Part shown: positions 10,822-22,374 of the stretch, one piece after another
Numbering within the stretch: position 1 is the stretch's first letter
How the letters are laid out: the number at the start of each line of letters is the position of its first letter
Assembly: GCA_031772625.1 (NCBI GenBank)
Contig: CM062816.1
Location: 1,671,175,012-1,671,239,011 of the forward strand
DNA: 64,000 bases
Reading direction: 5' to 3'
DNA from: Pinus tabuliformis
Lineage: Eukaryota > Streptophyta > Pinopsida > Pinales > Pinaceae
Notes under the pieces: generated by a model
Seen by the model: the letters and a program-made list of their open reading frames with translations, nothing else
The model's database searches: none
Told to the model about the DNA's origin: nothing
Translations under genes and position numbers: made by a program

Positions 10822-11630
10822 AAAGGTCAGGAAGATTCGAAGATCACTTTGTTGGCATGGATTCTCCCTCTATGATGAACTACATAGGAATGGGTTTCAA
10901 CACTACTGGAAGCTGGATCAAGAAGGTCATCTACCACTTGTTCAACAAGGTCAAGATTCAAGGATTCTTGGCTTCACTTACAAGTTCTCTTACTGATGAC
11001 TATGTTGTTAGAGGCTTGGGATCAACATCGTTGAAGCTGGATAGTGGAGCAAAGTTGCATTCTATATGTTCCAGGTTTGAAAAAAAAATTTCTTTTCAAT
11101 GTTTAGAAGATAAAAGAGAAATAATTTTTTTTGTTGATGGAAAAGTATTGGTTTGGGAAAAAAAGTATCAAATATTGATAATGCTAGGGTTACTAGAGTT
11201 CATGAAACTAGTGAAACTAAGTCTAAAGAGATATTAGACCACTTCCATTCTGATGTGTGTGGGCCCATGTCTAACAAATCACTTGGAGGTCAACTCTACT
11301 ATGTAACACTCATTGATGACCATTCTATAAATACATGTCTCTACCTCCTCAAGGTTAAATATGAAGTATTTGATAAGTTAAAGGAGTTTATGGATGAAGT
11401 GGAAACCCTAACCAAAATAAAGATAAAAACTCTAAGGTCTGACAATGGTGGTAAATACACATCTAAGGAATTGATTTCATATTGTAAGGAAACTGATATT
11501 ATGAGGGAGCTCATTATTCCCTATTATGCCAAAAAAAATGGATTGGTCGAAAGGAAGTATAAGTCAATTGAAGAAGGCATTCGAACTATTTTCCTTCATC
11601 AAGATCTACCAAGGTTATTAAGAGAGGAAG
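10822..11630 (+). pseudogene. outer Copia gag and integrase remnant
   Basis: A short gag-like start (MESEQRSGRFEDHFVGMDS, from 10809) is followed by integrase: a DVCGPMS motif, a YVTLIDDHS motif, RSDNGGKY and a KNGLVERK motif, ending near DLPRL. The aspartates of the integrase core are visible. The region is much shorter than a whole gag plus protease plus integrase, so part of it is gone, and it is broken. The Tat element is inserted at its right end with duplication GGAAG. The integrase sense resumes just after 54366 with TPKEVFTGK. Confidence 0.85.
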
Positions 11631-13208
11631 TGTTATCGCCTAGATTGACCTCAGGCTGAAAGAAGGAAATTCTAGGGTAACCACAAACCAAGCTTAACCT
11701 GGTAGCTAGCCCTACCAGGTCGGGAGAGGGCTCTCTCCTGATGAATCTCAGTCGGGATGATTGGATTAGGTAAATATTTTAGGCTAGGTATAGTAGCTTG
11801 AAATATTTTGATTGAATTTGTTGGTTTTTTGCTGGATCAGATGGAGTTGGGCAGTCTAGGTCTGGGAAATTAGGTCAGAATGCAGGATGTTCTATGGGGC
11901 AAGGTAGGTATAGGCTTTAGCACTTGAAATTAAGTTAGGTGATGTGTCTAATACTGGTGAGGATCTGAGGAGGGCATGTGTCAATCATGTATCCTTATCA
12001 AACAGTAGAAAACATAGAATACTAAATGATTTCCCAAGGTAGAGCACTGCAAACAATGGATTCTACCTATCTATCTTAATATCATTCAATTAGAAGCAGT
12101 GAAATAGATGATGCCATACATAAATGTAAACAACTGATAAAAAAAGAAGAAACTATGCAAAAAACACCATACCACATGAATCCCATAAAAATAGTTGCAA
12201 CTCCTATTAATTTCCTTGCCAAACTGCTTATAATGATGTATAATCAAGCTCAGAGCATCCAAGTGAGTCCAACCCTTGCGAATGACCAAGAAAAAACATA
12301 ATATAGACATCTAAACTACTCATCCTGACCTTCAGAGGTCGAATACATGAGAAGAGGGGTTGTTTCAACCATTTCCCAAAAAAGAACTAGAATATAGGCA
12401 GTCAAACAACTTGCCTCTAAAAGTAGGGAATCTGATTCATTTGCCTCAAACCCACTTCTAACTAATGAATCTAAACTCTAAAACTATTTTACCATTACAT
12501 TTACATGCCATGTCATCAATTACATCCATCAGGACAATTACAAGTTCACAGTCAAAAAAGGCAAATTTTTATTTTCTGAGCTAAATGGTCATAAGCACAG
12601 CGCCACTGGTCCTAAGCGCAGCACCACTTTCCACCTTATTTTGGAGGCCTTACCCTTAGCCAAATTGATCCCATGATAGCTCATTGGAAATATATTCAAG
12701 TCTGGTTTCTGGAACACCTATAGTTTTCGAATTTGAAGGTCATTTGCCCCCTCAAAACTTGAATCTCCCAAGACTGCTTCTGTGTGTTCAAAAAGAGGCA
12801 GAGAGGTCATTTTTTGGCAGTTTTTGGACCTTTTGGTGAACTAGATCTACTCCAAAACTTCTTAAACATTCCAAGGTGCATGTCCTCATCATGCTAAATC
12901 AAAAAATGTCAACTCTTTCTCCAATGGATGCCCCAAGTAAAATCACAGCACCGGTGGCACTGCGCTTCTAGGCAAAATTTTTGTGTTATAAATTTGAAAA
13001 TTTTAAAAATGCAAAAAATTTCCCAAATTTGCCCAATTTTGCATGAAACACCACCATCAATTTCTTTGATGGTCTAGGGAGGCTCAACCAACATTCTAAA
13101 ACTATCTTGCTTTTTGTTGCCTTCCAAAGCTCTCCTTAGCCTTGCCTTTAATTTTCTAGTCCTCATGTTACAAATTTTTTTGCAGGTCATGTAATGGTAT
13201 GCCATGTG

Positions 13209-14900
13209 TCAGAGAATTTTCTTATCCCTATTTTCCTTCTCAATAAGTCCTTCAAGATGTATGTTGACCCTCTCAAGCCAATTTTCCCTATCATTTTCAA
13301 CCTCTTGCTCACTAGAAGTCAATGGAACATGAGCCTCTTTGATAATTTGCCTATTTGCTTTGACTATTTCCAGCTCCATGAGGACTTGTTTGTCACTCAA
13401 CTGTTTGTTTTCCTGTTCCAAGTATTTGATGATGAACTTGGCTCTCTCTAAGTTATTTTCCAAAGCTTGTATTTGAGCTTCCCTTTCCTTTATGATAATG
13501 TCCTTGACAATTTCTTGATCCTGAGCCTCCAAGTCAATGATATTGACTCCCTGATGAATATGGCGTTGTCGTGGCTCCTCGTGCTCAATGAAGTCAAAAT
13601 ATCTTTCCTCCTCATCACCAAGATCTTCCTCCTGCACTTTTTCCTTGCCTTTGCTCAACTGCTCAACCTGTACCTGTTTTTTCGATGTAGAAGGCAAAGC
13701 CCCTTCCACACCTTGTGGAGCTAACATTTTCCTATGGACTGAAGAAGAAGGCAAGGTCCCTTCCACATCCCGTGGAGAAAACACTTTCCTAGCAGCTGCA
13801 AAAAGTTTTCTTGTGCCTCTCTGATATGTCAAGTACACTGGCATCTCAGTAGTTTTGGTTTCCTTGACCTCTTTCCTTGTTTCCTCATGGCTAGAAGGCC
13901 CACCTTCTTCTTGATGTACTGGTGATGGGATCTGTGGACCTTTGAACATCTCATGAGCAATGAAAGTCTCCCAAGGAATGTTAAGAAGACTAAAATGGTG
14001 AAGAACAATGATTTTGATCAAAGAGTTACGATAGATGTTGTTCAACTGCTAAGGGTATGGCTTCTTCTGCACAAGGTAAGCTATTTTGTCAATATTTCTA
14101 AACAGGAAGTATGGGAGATTCATCATCTTTACCTTGGTGAAGTGCATGAGGAGTCTGATATGATAAGCATACAATCGAGAGAATCTGCCTTCACAAGTGA
14201 AATATTTGATAATGATCCTCATCAAAGGAACATACCTACTCTCCAAGAATTTAAAGGGGAATAGCCTCTTCACCTATTTCCTGTACTGAGCCTTGATGTA
14301 AGGTTCATAATAATGCTCATCAAGGTCCTGACCCTTGTACCATTTCACACCCACATTGGGGATTCTAATGGCCTCTGAAATGACAGCTAGTGATATTTTG
14401 AAGGTTACTCCGGCAAGTTTCACCTCATGGTTAAGTAAATGAGCCATAAAAAGTCTGGCCAACTCATGGTGAAACTGAGCTCTTTCCACTAGTTCACAGA
14501 ATTCAAAACATCCTTGGTGTTTGAAACAAGAAACTGCAAGTGGGAAAGCTTGTAATTCTCTTAAACTGGTTGGCTCTTCTCTTATAATTTTTCTCCCTTG
14601 TGAGGCTTTCTTTGCCTATGTCTCTCTATAGAACTTTCGCTAGCTTTCTCCTTCTCATACTCTTCATACTCAACATCACTACCTCTGTCCATGATTTGGA
14701 TGACTCTCTTAGTTTGCACAATTTGGGATGGCTGGTATGTGCAATGGTTTGGAGAAATGGATGTAAATGAGGCTATGGGCAGAACATGTGAGGGAGAAGG
14801 TTTAGGGAGTAATGAATGGATGGTAGAAGGGTATAAGAGTGGTGGGGACAAGGGTTTTAGTTTAGGAGGTGAGTGGTAGGGACAATGAAGAACTAGGGTT
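13209..14900 (-). pseudogene. LTR-borne reading frame of Tat, copy A
   Basis: Read in the element's own sense, an acidic N-terminal part (MDRGSDVEYEEYEKEKAS near 14695) is followed by a conserved-looking globular part (GVTFKIS, IPNVGVKWYKGQDLDEHYY, then YFTCEGRFSRLYAYHIRLLM and WETFIAHEMF), an acidic linker (EEDLGDEEERYFDF) and a predicted coiled coil (REAQIQALENNLERAKFIIK). Two further copies at 33490-35070 and 46333-48060 align over the same span. I recognise it only loosely as resembling unannotated proteins common in gymnosperm repeats. It is not gag, pol or a known envelope. This copy is interrupted by a few breaks. Confidence 0.7.
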
Positions 14901-14930
14901 TTGTAGTGGAGATTAGGGTTTACATTTAAG

Positions 14931-17900
14931 AAATGCAATGTATTTAGAAACCTTTGAAAATAACACCTATAACAGCTTCCCAATTAGCAAAATGCATCAG
15001 AAAGGGCTGCCAGATTTATGGCATACAAGTAGGTTATGACGAATCTAAGGAGAAATCTACTGGTTTAGAAAATATACCAGTGATACAAAGTTTTCCAGAT
15101 GTTTTCCCTCAATAAATCCCGGGTCTACCACCAAAAAGGGACATAGATTTTACCATTGAGTTAATTCTGGGAGCTGCCCCAGTTTCCCTGGCCCCTTACC
15201 ATATGAGTATACCATAGCTAATAGAATTGAAAATGAAGCTACAGGAGCTACTAGATAAAAATTATATACGGCCCAGTGTATCCCCTTGGGGAGCTCCAGT
15301 ACTTTTCGTTAAGAAAAACGATGGAACATTATGAATGTGAATGGATTACCATCAGTTAAACAAACTAACTATTAAGAATAAATATCCCCTGCCTGGTATA
15401 GATGAGTTATTTGATCAGGTAAAGGGTGCAACCGTATTCTCTAAGATTGACATCCGATTAAGCTATCATCGGATCTGGATAAAGGAGGAAGATCTAGCGA
15501 AAACGTCATTTAGAACTCGATATGGACATTATCAGTTCATGGTGCTTCCTTTTGGGCTAATTAATGCCCCTGCAACCTTCATGTGTCTCATGAAAAACAT
15601 ATTTCATCTATACTTAGACAAATTTGTGCTAATATTCATTGATGACATACTGATCTGCTCTCGAAGGATGGAAGAACATAAGGAGCATCTCCAAATTGTT
15701 CTTCAAATCCTAAGAGAACACCAGTTGTATGCCAAATACAACAAGTGTGATTTCTTTAAGGAACAAATCCAGTACTTGGGACATATTATTCAAAAGGATG
15801 GGATCGTAGTAGATCCAGAGAAAATGTGAACTATCATGGAGTGGTCAGTACTGAAAGATGTAGCAGATATAAGATCATTCATGGGCCTAGATTGATATTA
15901 TAGGTGATTTGTGGAAGGTTTTTCTAGGGTGGCATACCCTATTACCTCTGTACAAAATAAAGGAAAGGCCTTTATATGGACCCCTAACTATCAAAGAAGC
16001 TTTTATCAGCTTAAACATCTACTCACCATCGCCCCTCTTTTAAGTATTTTTTATCTTAACAAAGAATACGTAGTTTGTACAAATGCTAGCAAGGAAGGTG
16101 TAGGTGGCATATTAATGCAAGAAGGTAGGCTTGTAGCCTATGAGTCAATAAAGATTAAAGAATACGAACAAAAATATTCTGCATACGACTTGGAACTAAC
16201 GACAGTAATTCACGCCTTGAAGATGTGGCAACACTACTTATTGGGCAAGAAATTTATGTTATTGACAGATCATCATAGTTTGACAAGCTACTTCAAACAA
16301 CCCACTCTAAATGCTAGGCAAGCCCGTTGGGCTGACTTCCTAAGAGAATTTGATTTTGAGATCAGAAACTTGAAGGGAAAGGAAAACCGGGTTGGGGATG
16401 CCTTAAGTCGAAAGGTAAATTTCTTATATGAAATTTCTTTTAGTGAATCTCGAACTACCTTCTATGAGCAGATTTGTGAAACAACCATGGAAGATTTAGT
16501 ATATAAACATTTATGGTAGCAAGCAAAAATTGTAAACAGTCATGAACAACAATTGTGATATGAGGTCAATCCAAATGAATTACTGATCTACAGGAAAAGG
16601 CTATATGTACCTAACCAAAAACTGCTTAAAAATTCAATCTTAGATGAATATCATAAAATTCCTTATACAGGGCATATAGAATACTAGAAAATGTTTTCTG
16701 CCCTTAGAAAATATTTTTTCTGGCATGGTATGAAGAAAGAAGTAGCAGAATATTTAGGATGTTTTCTGGAATGCCAACAGGTAGAGGCGGAGCACCAACA
16801 CCTAGCAGGGTTGCTCCACCCACTACCTATCCCTGAAGGGAAGTGGGAAACCATATCTATTGATTTCATTATCGGACTGCCTAAATAAAAAAGGCTAAAT
16901 GACTCTATCATGGTGGTGGTAGATAAATTGAGCAAATATGCTCATTTCATACTAGTTCAATCAACTTACAAAGCAGTGCAAATTGCAAACATTTTTATGC
17001 AAAATATTTTTAAATTACATGGTATACCCAAAATGATCATCTCCGACTGGGATGTGAAATTTACATCAGCCTTTTGGAAGGCCCTTTTTGAGGGATTGGG
17101 CACACAACTACACTTTAGTACTGCATATCATCCTCAAATGGATGGAAAGATGGAAAGAGTAAATCAAGTAGTCGAAGACATGTTGCGAACTTACGTAATG
17201 CAACAACCATCTAAGTGGGAGGATTACCTGCACTTAGTAGAATTTTCCTACAACATTGGGTACCATACATCCTTACAAATGAGTCCCTTTGAAGTGTTAT
17301 ACGGGCGTAAGTGTAGGACACCTTTGAGTTGGAGTGGCCCAAAAGACAAACTAATGCTAGGACCAGATATGTTGGAGGAAATAGGAAAGATGGTAAAAAG
17401 AGTATGAAGCATTTTTAAGAGATGCTCAGGACCGGCAAAAGAATTTTGTTGATCGGAAGAGGAGCTTCTGATAATTTCAAGTAGGAGAACATGTTTGCAT
17501 TCGGGTATGACCGAAGAAAAGCACCTTAGAGTGGACCGAATGTGTTAAACTAGCACCTCGATTCTACGGGACTTTCCAGATTCTAGTTCGAATTGGAGCA
17601 GTGGCTTACCAGCTTGCTTTACCCAACCATATCCGTGTACACAATGTCTTTCAGATTTCCTTACTTAAGAAATACATTTATGATGCTAATCACATAATCA
17701 ATTGGCAGAACATATAGGTAAAGTATAATATAAGCATTTTATTTAAATTCATTTTTTTTAAACTAGTTGATTGAAAAACTAATGTGTTTCATTGCTTTAT
17801 ATAGGTTGAACCGGAAGGCGAATTCCTGATCGAGCCTCTGGTTATACTCAATCGAGGAGAAGTAACACTGCGGAAATGAGTTATCACCCAGGTTAAAGTG

Positions 17901-18210
17901 CAGTGGTAACACTATGGGCTAGACGAGGCCACCTGGGAAGATGAGCAGGTTATGAAGGAAACCTTTCCAGAATTATTCTCAGGAGGAAAACATCGGGGCG
18001 ATGTTACATCTTGGGGGGGAAGATGCAATATCGCCAAATTATGTAAATATTTAATTTATTGCAAACCAAACAATTTGATGTTATTTTAATTATAAAATTA
18101 TTTTTGAAATTCTTATGCATAAGTGAATTAGCAGTTACTTGTAAATATTGTTTTACTTGATAAGTGGTTAGGAAAATAGTTATTGGCCCTAGATAATTCT
18201 TGAGTATTTA
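14931..18210 (+). mobile_element. chromovirus (Gypsy) fragment without 5' end
   Basis: Reading left to right: end of protease, RT ([31 protein letters not shown]), RNase H (LLTDHHSLTSY), integrase (GLPK, DKLSKYAHF, AYHPQMDGKMERVNQ), a chromodomain-like tail (LDEATWEDEQV near 17925), a polypurine tract (18013-18022) and about 190 bp of a 3' LTR beginning TGCAATATCG at 18024. There is no 5' LTR, gag or target duplication. Compared with the two other Tat LTR copies, about 40 bp of LTR is replaced, and both junctions lie at ATTTAAG. This looks like filler DNA captured during break repair rather than an integration. It is broken, with several breaks. Confidence 0.85.
14955..17995 (+). pseudogene. 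chromovirus pol remnant
   Basis: The RT spans roughly 15060-15890 with FIDDILIC at the catalytic site. RNase H spans about 15910-16450, integrase about 16690-17410 with a zinc-finger part CLECQQVEAEHQHLAG-like near 16765, and a chromodomain-type tail to about 17995. The Gypsy order RT, RNase H, integrase is clear. In living relatives the chromodomain steers integration to heterochromatin. It is broken. Confidence 0.85.
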
Positions 18211-19148
18211 AGAGAGTAAGAGGAGCAGCAATACTTACTTGGCAGATGTAAAACAAGAAGAAATTTGGAAAAATTGGAAGCTGAGAGAATTTTTGGGCTT
18301 GGCTGGCCTAAGTGCAGTGCTACCACCCGGGAGCGCAGTGCCTAGCCAAAATCTCCAGAAGTGCAGCGCCTTTTCCTCTAAGCATAACGCCACCCTGTTT
18401 TGCTCAAGAACACTTAGAAAACTAATTTTCTTCCCTCCTTGGTTCATTTTTATTTTCCAAATGACATAATGGTATGAAAATAAAAGAGAATGAGTTTATG
18501 TATGGACTTTCCTTTTTAATTTTTGCTTTTGAAAAACCCATCTTTGTAATGTCTCTTTTTCCTTTAAAATGCTCTGTTTTTCAAGTTTATTCTCTTCTGC
18601 TCTTGCAAGTGGAATGATGCTCTAGAAACTTTGATTTTTTGCAATGACAAATGCTTAGCAACATCACAATCTTAGGAGGAGCTTGGAAACAAATATTACA
18701 TATGGAAAAGATAAAATTACATCATAAATGAAGATAAAAAAAAATACTCTGTTTTCACCTCAAAACAAGTTTTGAGGTGAGAACTACATTAGGCTCTCAA
18801 ACAGATAAATTATGACTTCACCAATCATTATTGGCCTCCTCATGTCCTTGTTGATCATTATTGGCATGTAATAACTGGATTTGACCATGATAAAACCCTA
18901 AAACCTAATGACACCAAACCCTAAGACCTAATGAAATAAACTGCAGAGTAAATCATGAACCATGACTAAAATATGAAAGAGGATCAGCAAGTACAGATCA
19001 TGAAGAGAAAAACTGGAAGTAAACCCTACCATCAATGAATCCATGACCTAATGCAATGCAAACTCATCAGTGTGGGACTCCTACTATGAAATGCAAAAGA
19101 GCAGATTTTGATCACTGATGGCAGTGTGAAGACATTGACACTAACATT

Positions 19149-19229
19149 GGCTCCATTGGGGATAGTAGCTCCTTGGAGGTGCCAAGAAAACTGTAGACCT
19201 AGTAGCCTTATCCATTGGGCAACAGAGTC
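19149..19229 (-). other. tRNA-Arg-like sequence next to the Tat 3' LTR
   Basis: Read on the minus strand it begins GACTCTGTT, keeps GCCCAATGGATAAGGC, which is identical to the D-arm/A-box of plant tRNA-Arg(ACG) as I remember it, and ends TATCCCCAATGGAGCC, close to that tRNA's T-arm and acceptor end. At 81 nt it is longer than the normal 73-74 nt, and the anticodon and T arms do not pair well, so it is not a working tRNA gene. It lies 2 bp from the LTR, where a polypurine tract is normally found. A matching copy is at 36034-36114. Confidence 0.55.
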
Positions 19230-19389
19230 AAATTTTCTAAGACTGAAAACTAACACTATGCAAATTGAAATTGACTCATGACTCAAACTGTGACTAGAAA
19301 CTAAATTAAACTCACAAACCTTACACAAATCATTCAAACTTTATAGCCTTCACCTCGGGCCCCAAGCTGAAATGACTGTGTACCTTGAA

Positions 19390-22370
19390 AACTTGCAACA
19401 AAAGGGAAAATGGTATGTACAATGATCATGTCATGACTTCAGAAATCACGTCAAAAGTAGTAGTGCTTCATGAGCCTACCATTAACTAGCCCTCCTGGAA
19501 AAGCCTGACCATCCATCTCCTTGAGAAAAAAGGCATTCTACCCTCTATATGCTGTAATCTTATAGGGTCCTTTCCATAAGTTCTCAAACTTACTATGCTT
19601 TCCTTTGTCCTCATTCCTAGAATCCCACTGCAACACTACATCCTCTAGCTGAAATTTGTCTACTTTAGTTTTTCGATCATAAATTTTCTATATCTTTTCC
19701 TGCAATCTAAAAGTGTTTTGGAAAACTTCGTCCCTTGTTTGCTGCAGATGAATCATTTGATTGATTCTTTGCTAAAAATCATCCTCTTCACTGCCAGCCT
19801 TCTATAACAATCTCATAACTGGAACTGCAAGAGATGTTGGAAAAACTATGTTAATGCCATAAACTAATTCAAATGGAGACATACCTATGGATTTCTTCTG
19901 GCTCACTCTGTCAGCCCATAAGGCATTAACCAACTTCCTGTGCCAACTTTTCTTATTTGTTTCCAGCATCTTCTTGATGATGTTTACCAAAGACTTATTT
20001 GATGATTCAGCCAAACCATTTCCCTGCAGATAATATGTTGTAGAATGACCCAAAATAATATTATACTTGCTGCAAAATTTGATCATCCTCTTTGATTTGA
20101 ATGCAGCTGCATTATCTGTGATGATTTTATTAGGACAACCAAAACGAGATAAAATATTTGACTCTAGAAATTGGATGATTACCGTATTTGTGGCTTGTCT
20201 GGTTAGAATTGCTTCAATCCACTTGGTGAAATAGTCGGTTGCTGTTAGGATCCATTTGTGTTGTGTCGACGATGTTGGATGGATTTCCCCAATGAAATTG
20301 AGTCCCCACTACTGAAATGGTGCATTGACTTCAACAGGTTTCAGAGGAAGAGGCAGCAATTTTCTTTTCCCTTGAAAGACCTGACATTCATGACAGCTCA
20401 TGACTGTTTTGTAAACATCTAAAAATAGAGTCGACCAATAATAACCTTCTCTCAACACTTTGTTTGCCGTTGTTTTCCAGAACAAGTGACCACCACAATC
20501 ACCTTTGTGAAAGTCATACATCACCTACTGCTTCATCTTCAACCAAACAGTTAAGTAACACACCTCCTAGATCTTTCCACTAAAGGGCATTATTTAGAAT
20601 GCAGAATTTTGTAGCTTTGAGTTTGAGTGATCTACCTTTGTTCTTTGTCATTCCTGGAGGTCGCGAAAGGTGTTGAAGTACATACACTATGTCCGAATAC
20701 CATGGTGTCTGAGGAAACATTTCAGAAATGAGTGAGCCTTCTTCTTCATCTTCTAACATGGCTGCGATGAGATTGATATCTAAAGCATGTAGATTTGATT
20801 CAGCCATTAATCTCGCCAAACATTGTCCTTTGATCAACTTTGTGGGCTTAATCTCCAGATCATATTCCAACATTGCTACAATCCACTTCCCTCACCTTCC
20901 TTCCAGAGCAGTTTGTATCAGCACATCCTTTACTGCTGCATTGGAAACGTGCACTATGATGTGTGAGTGCAGAATATACACTCTAAAATCCTTCAATACT
21001 TTTACAAGAGCAATGGCCTGTTTTTCAATTATATTGTACTGCAAGGCAGCATCTCTAATGGTCCTGCTGAAAAAGGAAATGGGTTTCTCCAGCTGATCTC
21101 TCTTTTGCATCAATACTGCAGCCAAGGTATGCTCGGATGCAAATGAAAATATGATGAAATTTTGGGTATAATCGAGACTAATCAAGACCGGGGCTATAGA
21201 TAGAGCATAATTTACAAAATTAAATGACTTCATGGCATCCTCCGTCCATTTTACCATGTTGTCCTTTTTCAACATGTTAGTTATTTCTCTTAAATGTTTA
21301 GCTAGATTGGGTATGAATCGGCGTAAGAAATTCATCTTACCATTAAAAGCTTGTATCTCCTTCTTGCTTCGGGGAAAATCTATTTGCTGAATTTCCTCCA
21401 CCCTTGAAGGATCAATGCGAATTCATTCTTTTGAGATAATATGACCAAGCAACTTTCCTTCATCCATGGCGAAAATACTTTTCTTCGGATTAAGAGATAT
21501 CCCGAACTTCCTACATCTCTGGAAAACAATCTTTAAATGGTGTAGATGCTCATCATCGGAACCTAAAAACACTGTCAAATCATCTAAATATACAACCAGA
21601 AATACATCCTTTTCATTGGCAAAAGAGATGCCCATAGCTCGCTGAAATGTAGCTCCAGCATTCTTCAAACCAAATGGCATTTTAGCATAATGGAAAGTTC
21701 CCCAAGGTGTTGTAAATGCAGTGTTGTCCCGATCCTTTTCATTCACCAAGATCTGATTATAACCTGAATATCTGTCGAGTAGTGACATGTGTGATGCTCC
21801 AAACACCCTTTGCAGAATATGATCCATCTTTGGAAGTGAGTAATTTTCCTTCAAAGATACCTTGTTGAGGTTCCAGAAATCGATACACAATCTTATTTCT
21901 CTGGTCTTCTTTCATAGCAGAACAAGATTCAAAATCCAATCAAAAAATCTAATTGGGACAATTATACCAGCTTTGAATAATCCGTTTACCTCCTTTTCAA
22001 TGGAAGGCAACAACGTTGGGTTAATTATTATCAACTTTTTCCTAACGGTTTCTGATTTGGCTTGATTGGAAAAGTGTGCTGAATTATATCTTTGTCATAG
22101 ACCTTCAAATCTGAATAATCCCAAGCAAACACATCAGAAAATTCAGATAACAATCTAACATGTTTTTTCTTTACCTAGAGAGACAATGTTTTGGACAGTT
22201 TCACAAACTTGGGCTTATCTGTTGTTCCAAGATTGACATCCTCAACTCCTTTATTTGTAGGCACCAGGCCCAGCTTTCTAGCCACATCATCTTGATCAAA
22301 AAGTTCTTCTAAAGGTATGAGACATTTAGGAATAATGTTGTCTTTCAACTACCATATCTCCATCTGGTTC
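19390..22370 (-). pseudogene. Tat RT, RNase H and integrase remnant
   Basis: Right to left: RT about 21420-22070 (MCIDFWNLNKVSLKENYSLP, FHYAKMPFGLKNAGATFQRA, VVYLDDLTVF), connection and RNase H about 20580-21400 (RFIPNLAKHL, AVLMQKRDQLEKPISFFSRT), integrase about 19800-20525 (HKGDCGGHLFWKTTANKVL, HSTTYYLQGNGLAESSNKSL, IGMSPFELVYG) and an integrase C-terminal part to about 19390. The catalytic YLDD and RNase H motifs remain legible. It is broken in several places. Its upstream neighbours, protease and the extra RNase H, lie beyond the SIRE-like insertion. Confidence 0.9.
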
Positions 22371-22374
22371 ACTT

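Larger units (their letters stand above)
11631..19146 (-). repeat. 3' LTR of the Tat element
   Basis: It starts TGTTATCGCC and ends CACTAACA. It corresponds to 38567-54365 once insertions are removed. About 4.24 kb is LTR; 14931-18210 inside it is a foreign chromovirus piece. The right end abuts the tRNA-Arg-like sequence. It contains the sense LTR reading frame at about 13209-14900. Confidence 0.9.

Noticed and set aside
14691-14879. Plus-strand frame starting MIWMTLLVCTIWDG (also at 34817 and 47859)
   Set aside because: It is the antisense shadow of the LTR-borne reading frame, conserved only because the other strand is.
18239-18469. Repeated plus-strand frame MADVKQEEIWKNWKL (also at 35122 and 48186)
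   Set aside because: It is antisense to the element, short, and recurs only because the LTR is repeated.
19032-19337. Small protein with VAQWIRLLGL
   Set aside because: This phrase is what a tRNA-Arg D-arm looks like when translated; the DNA is better explained as a tRNA-like sequence plus LTR end.
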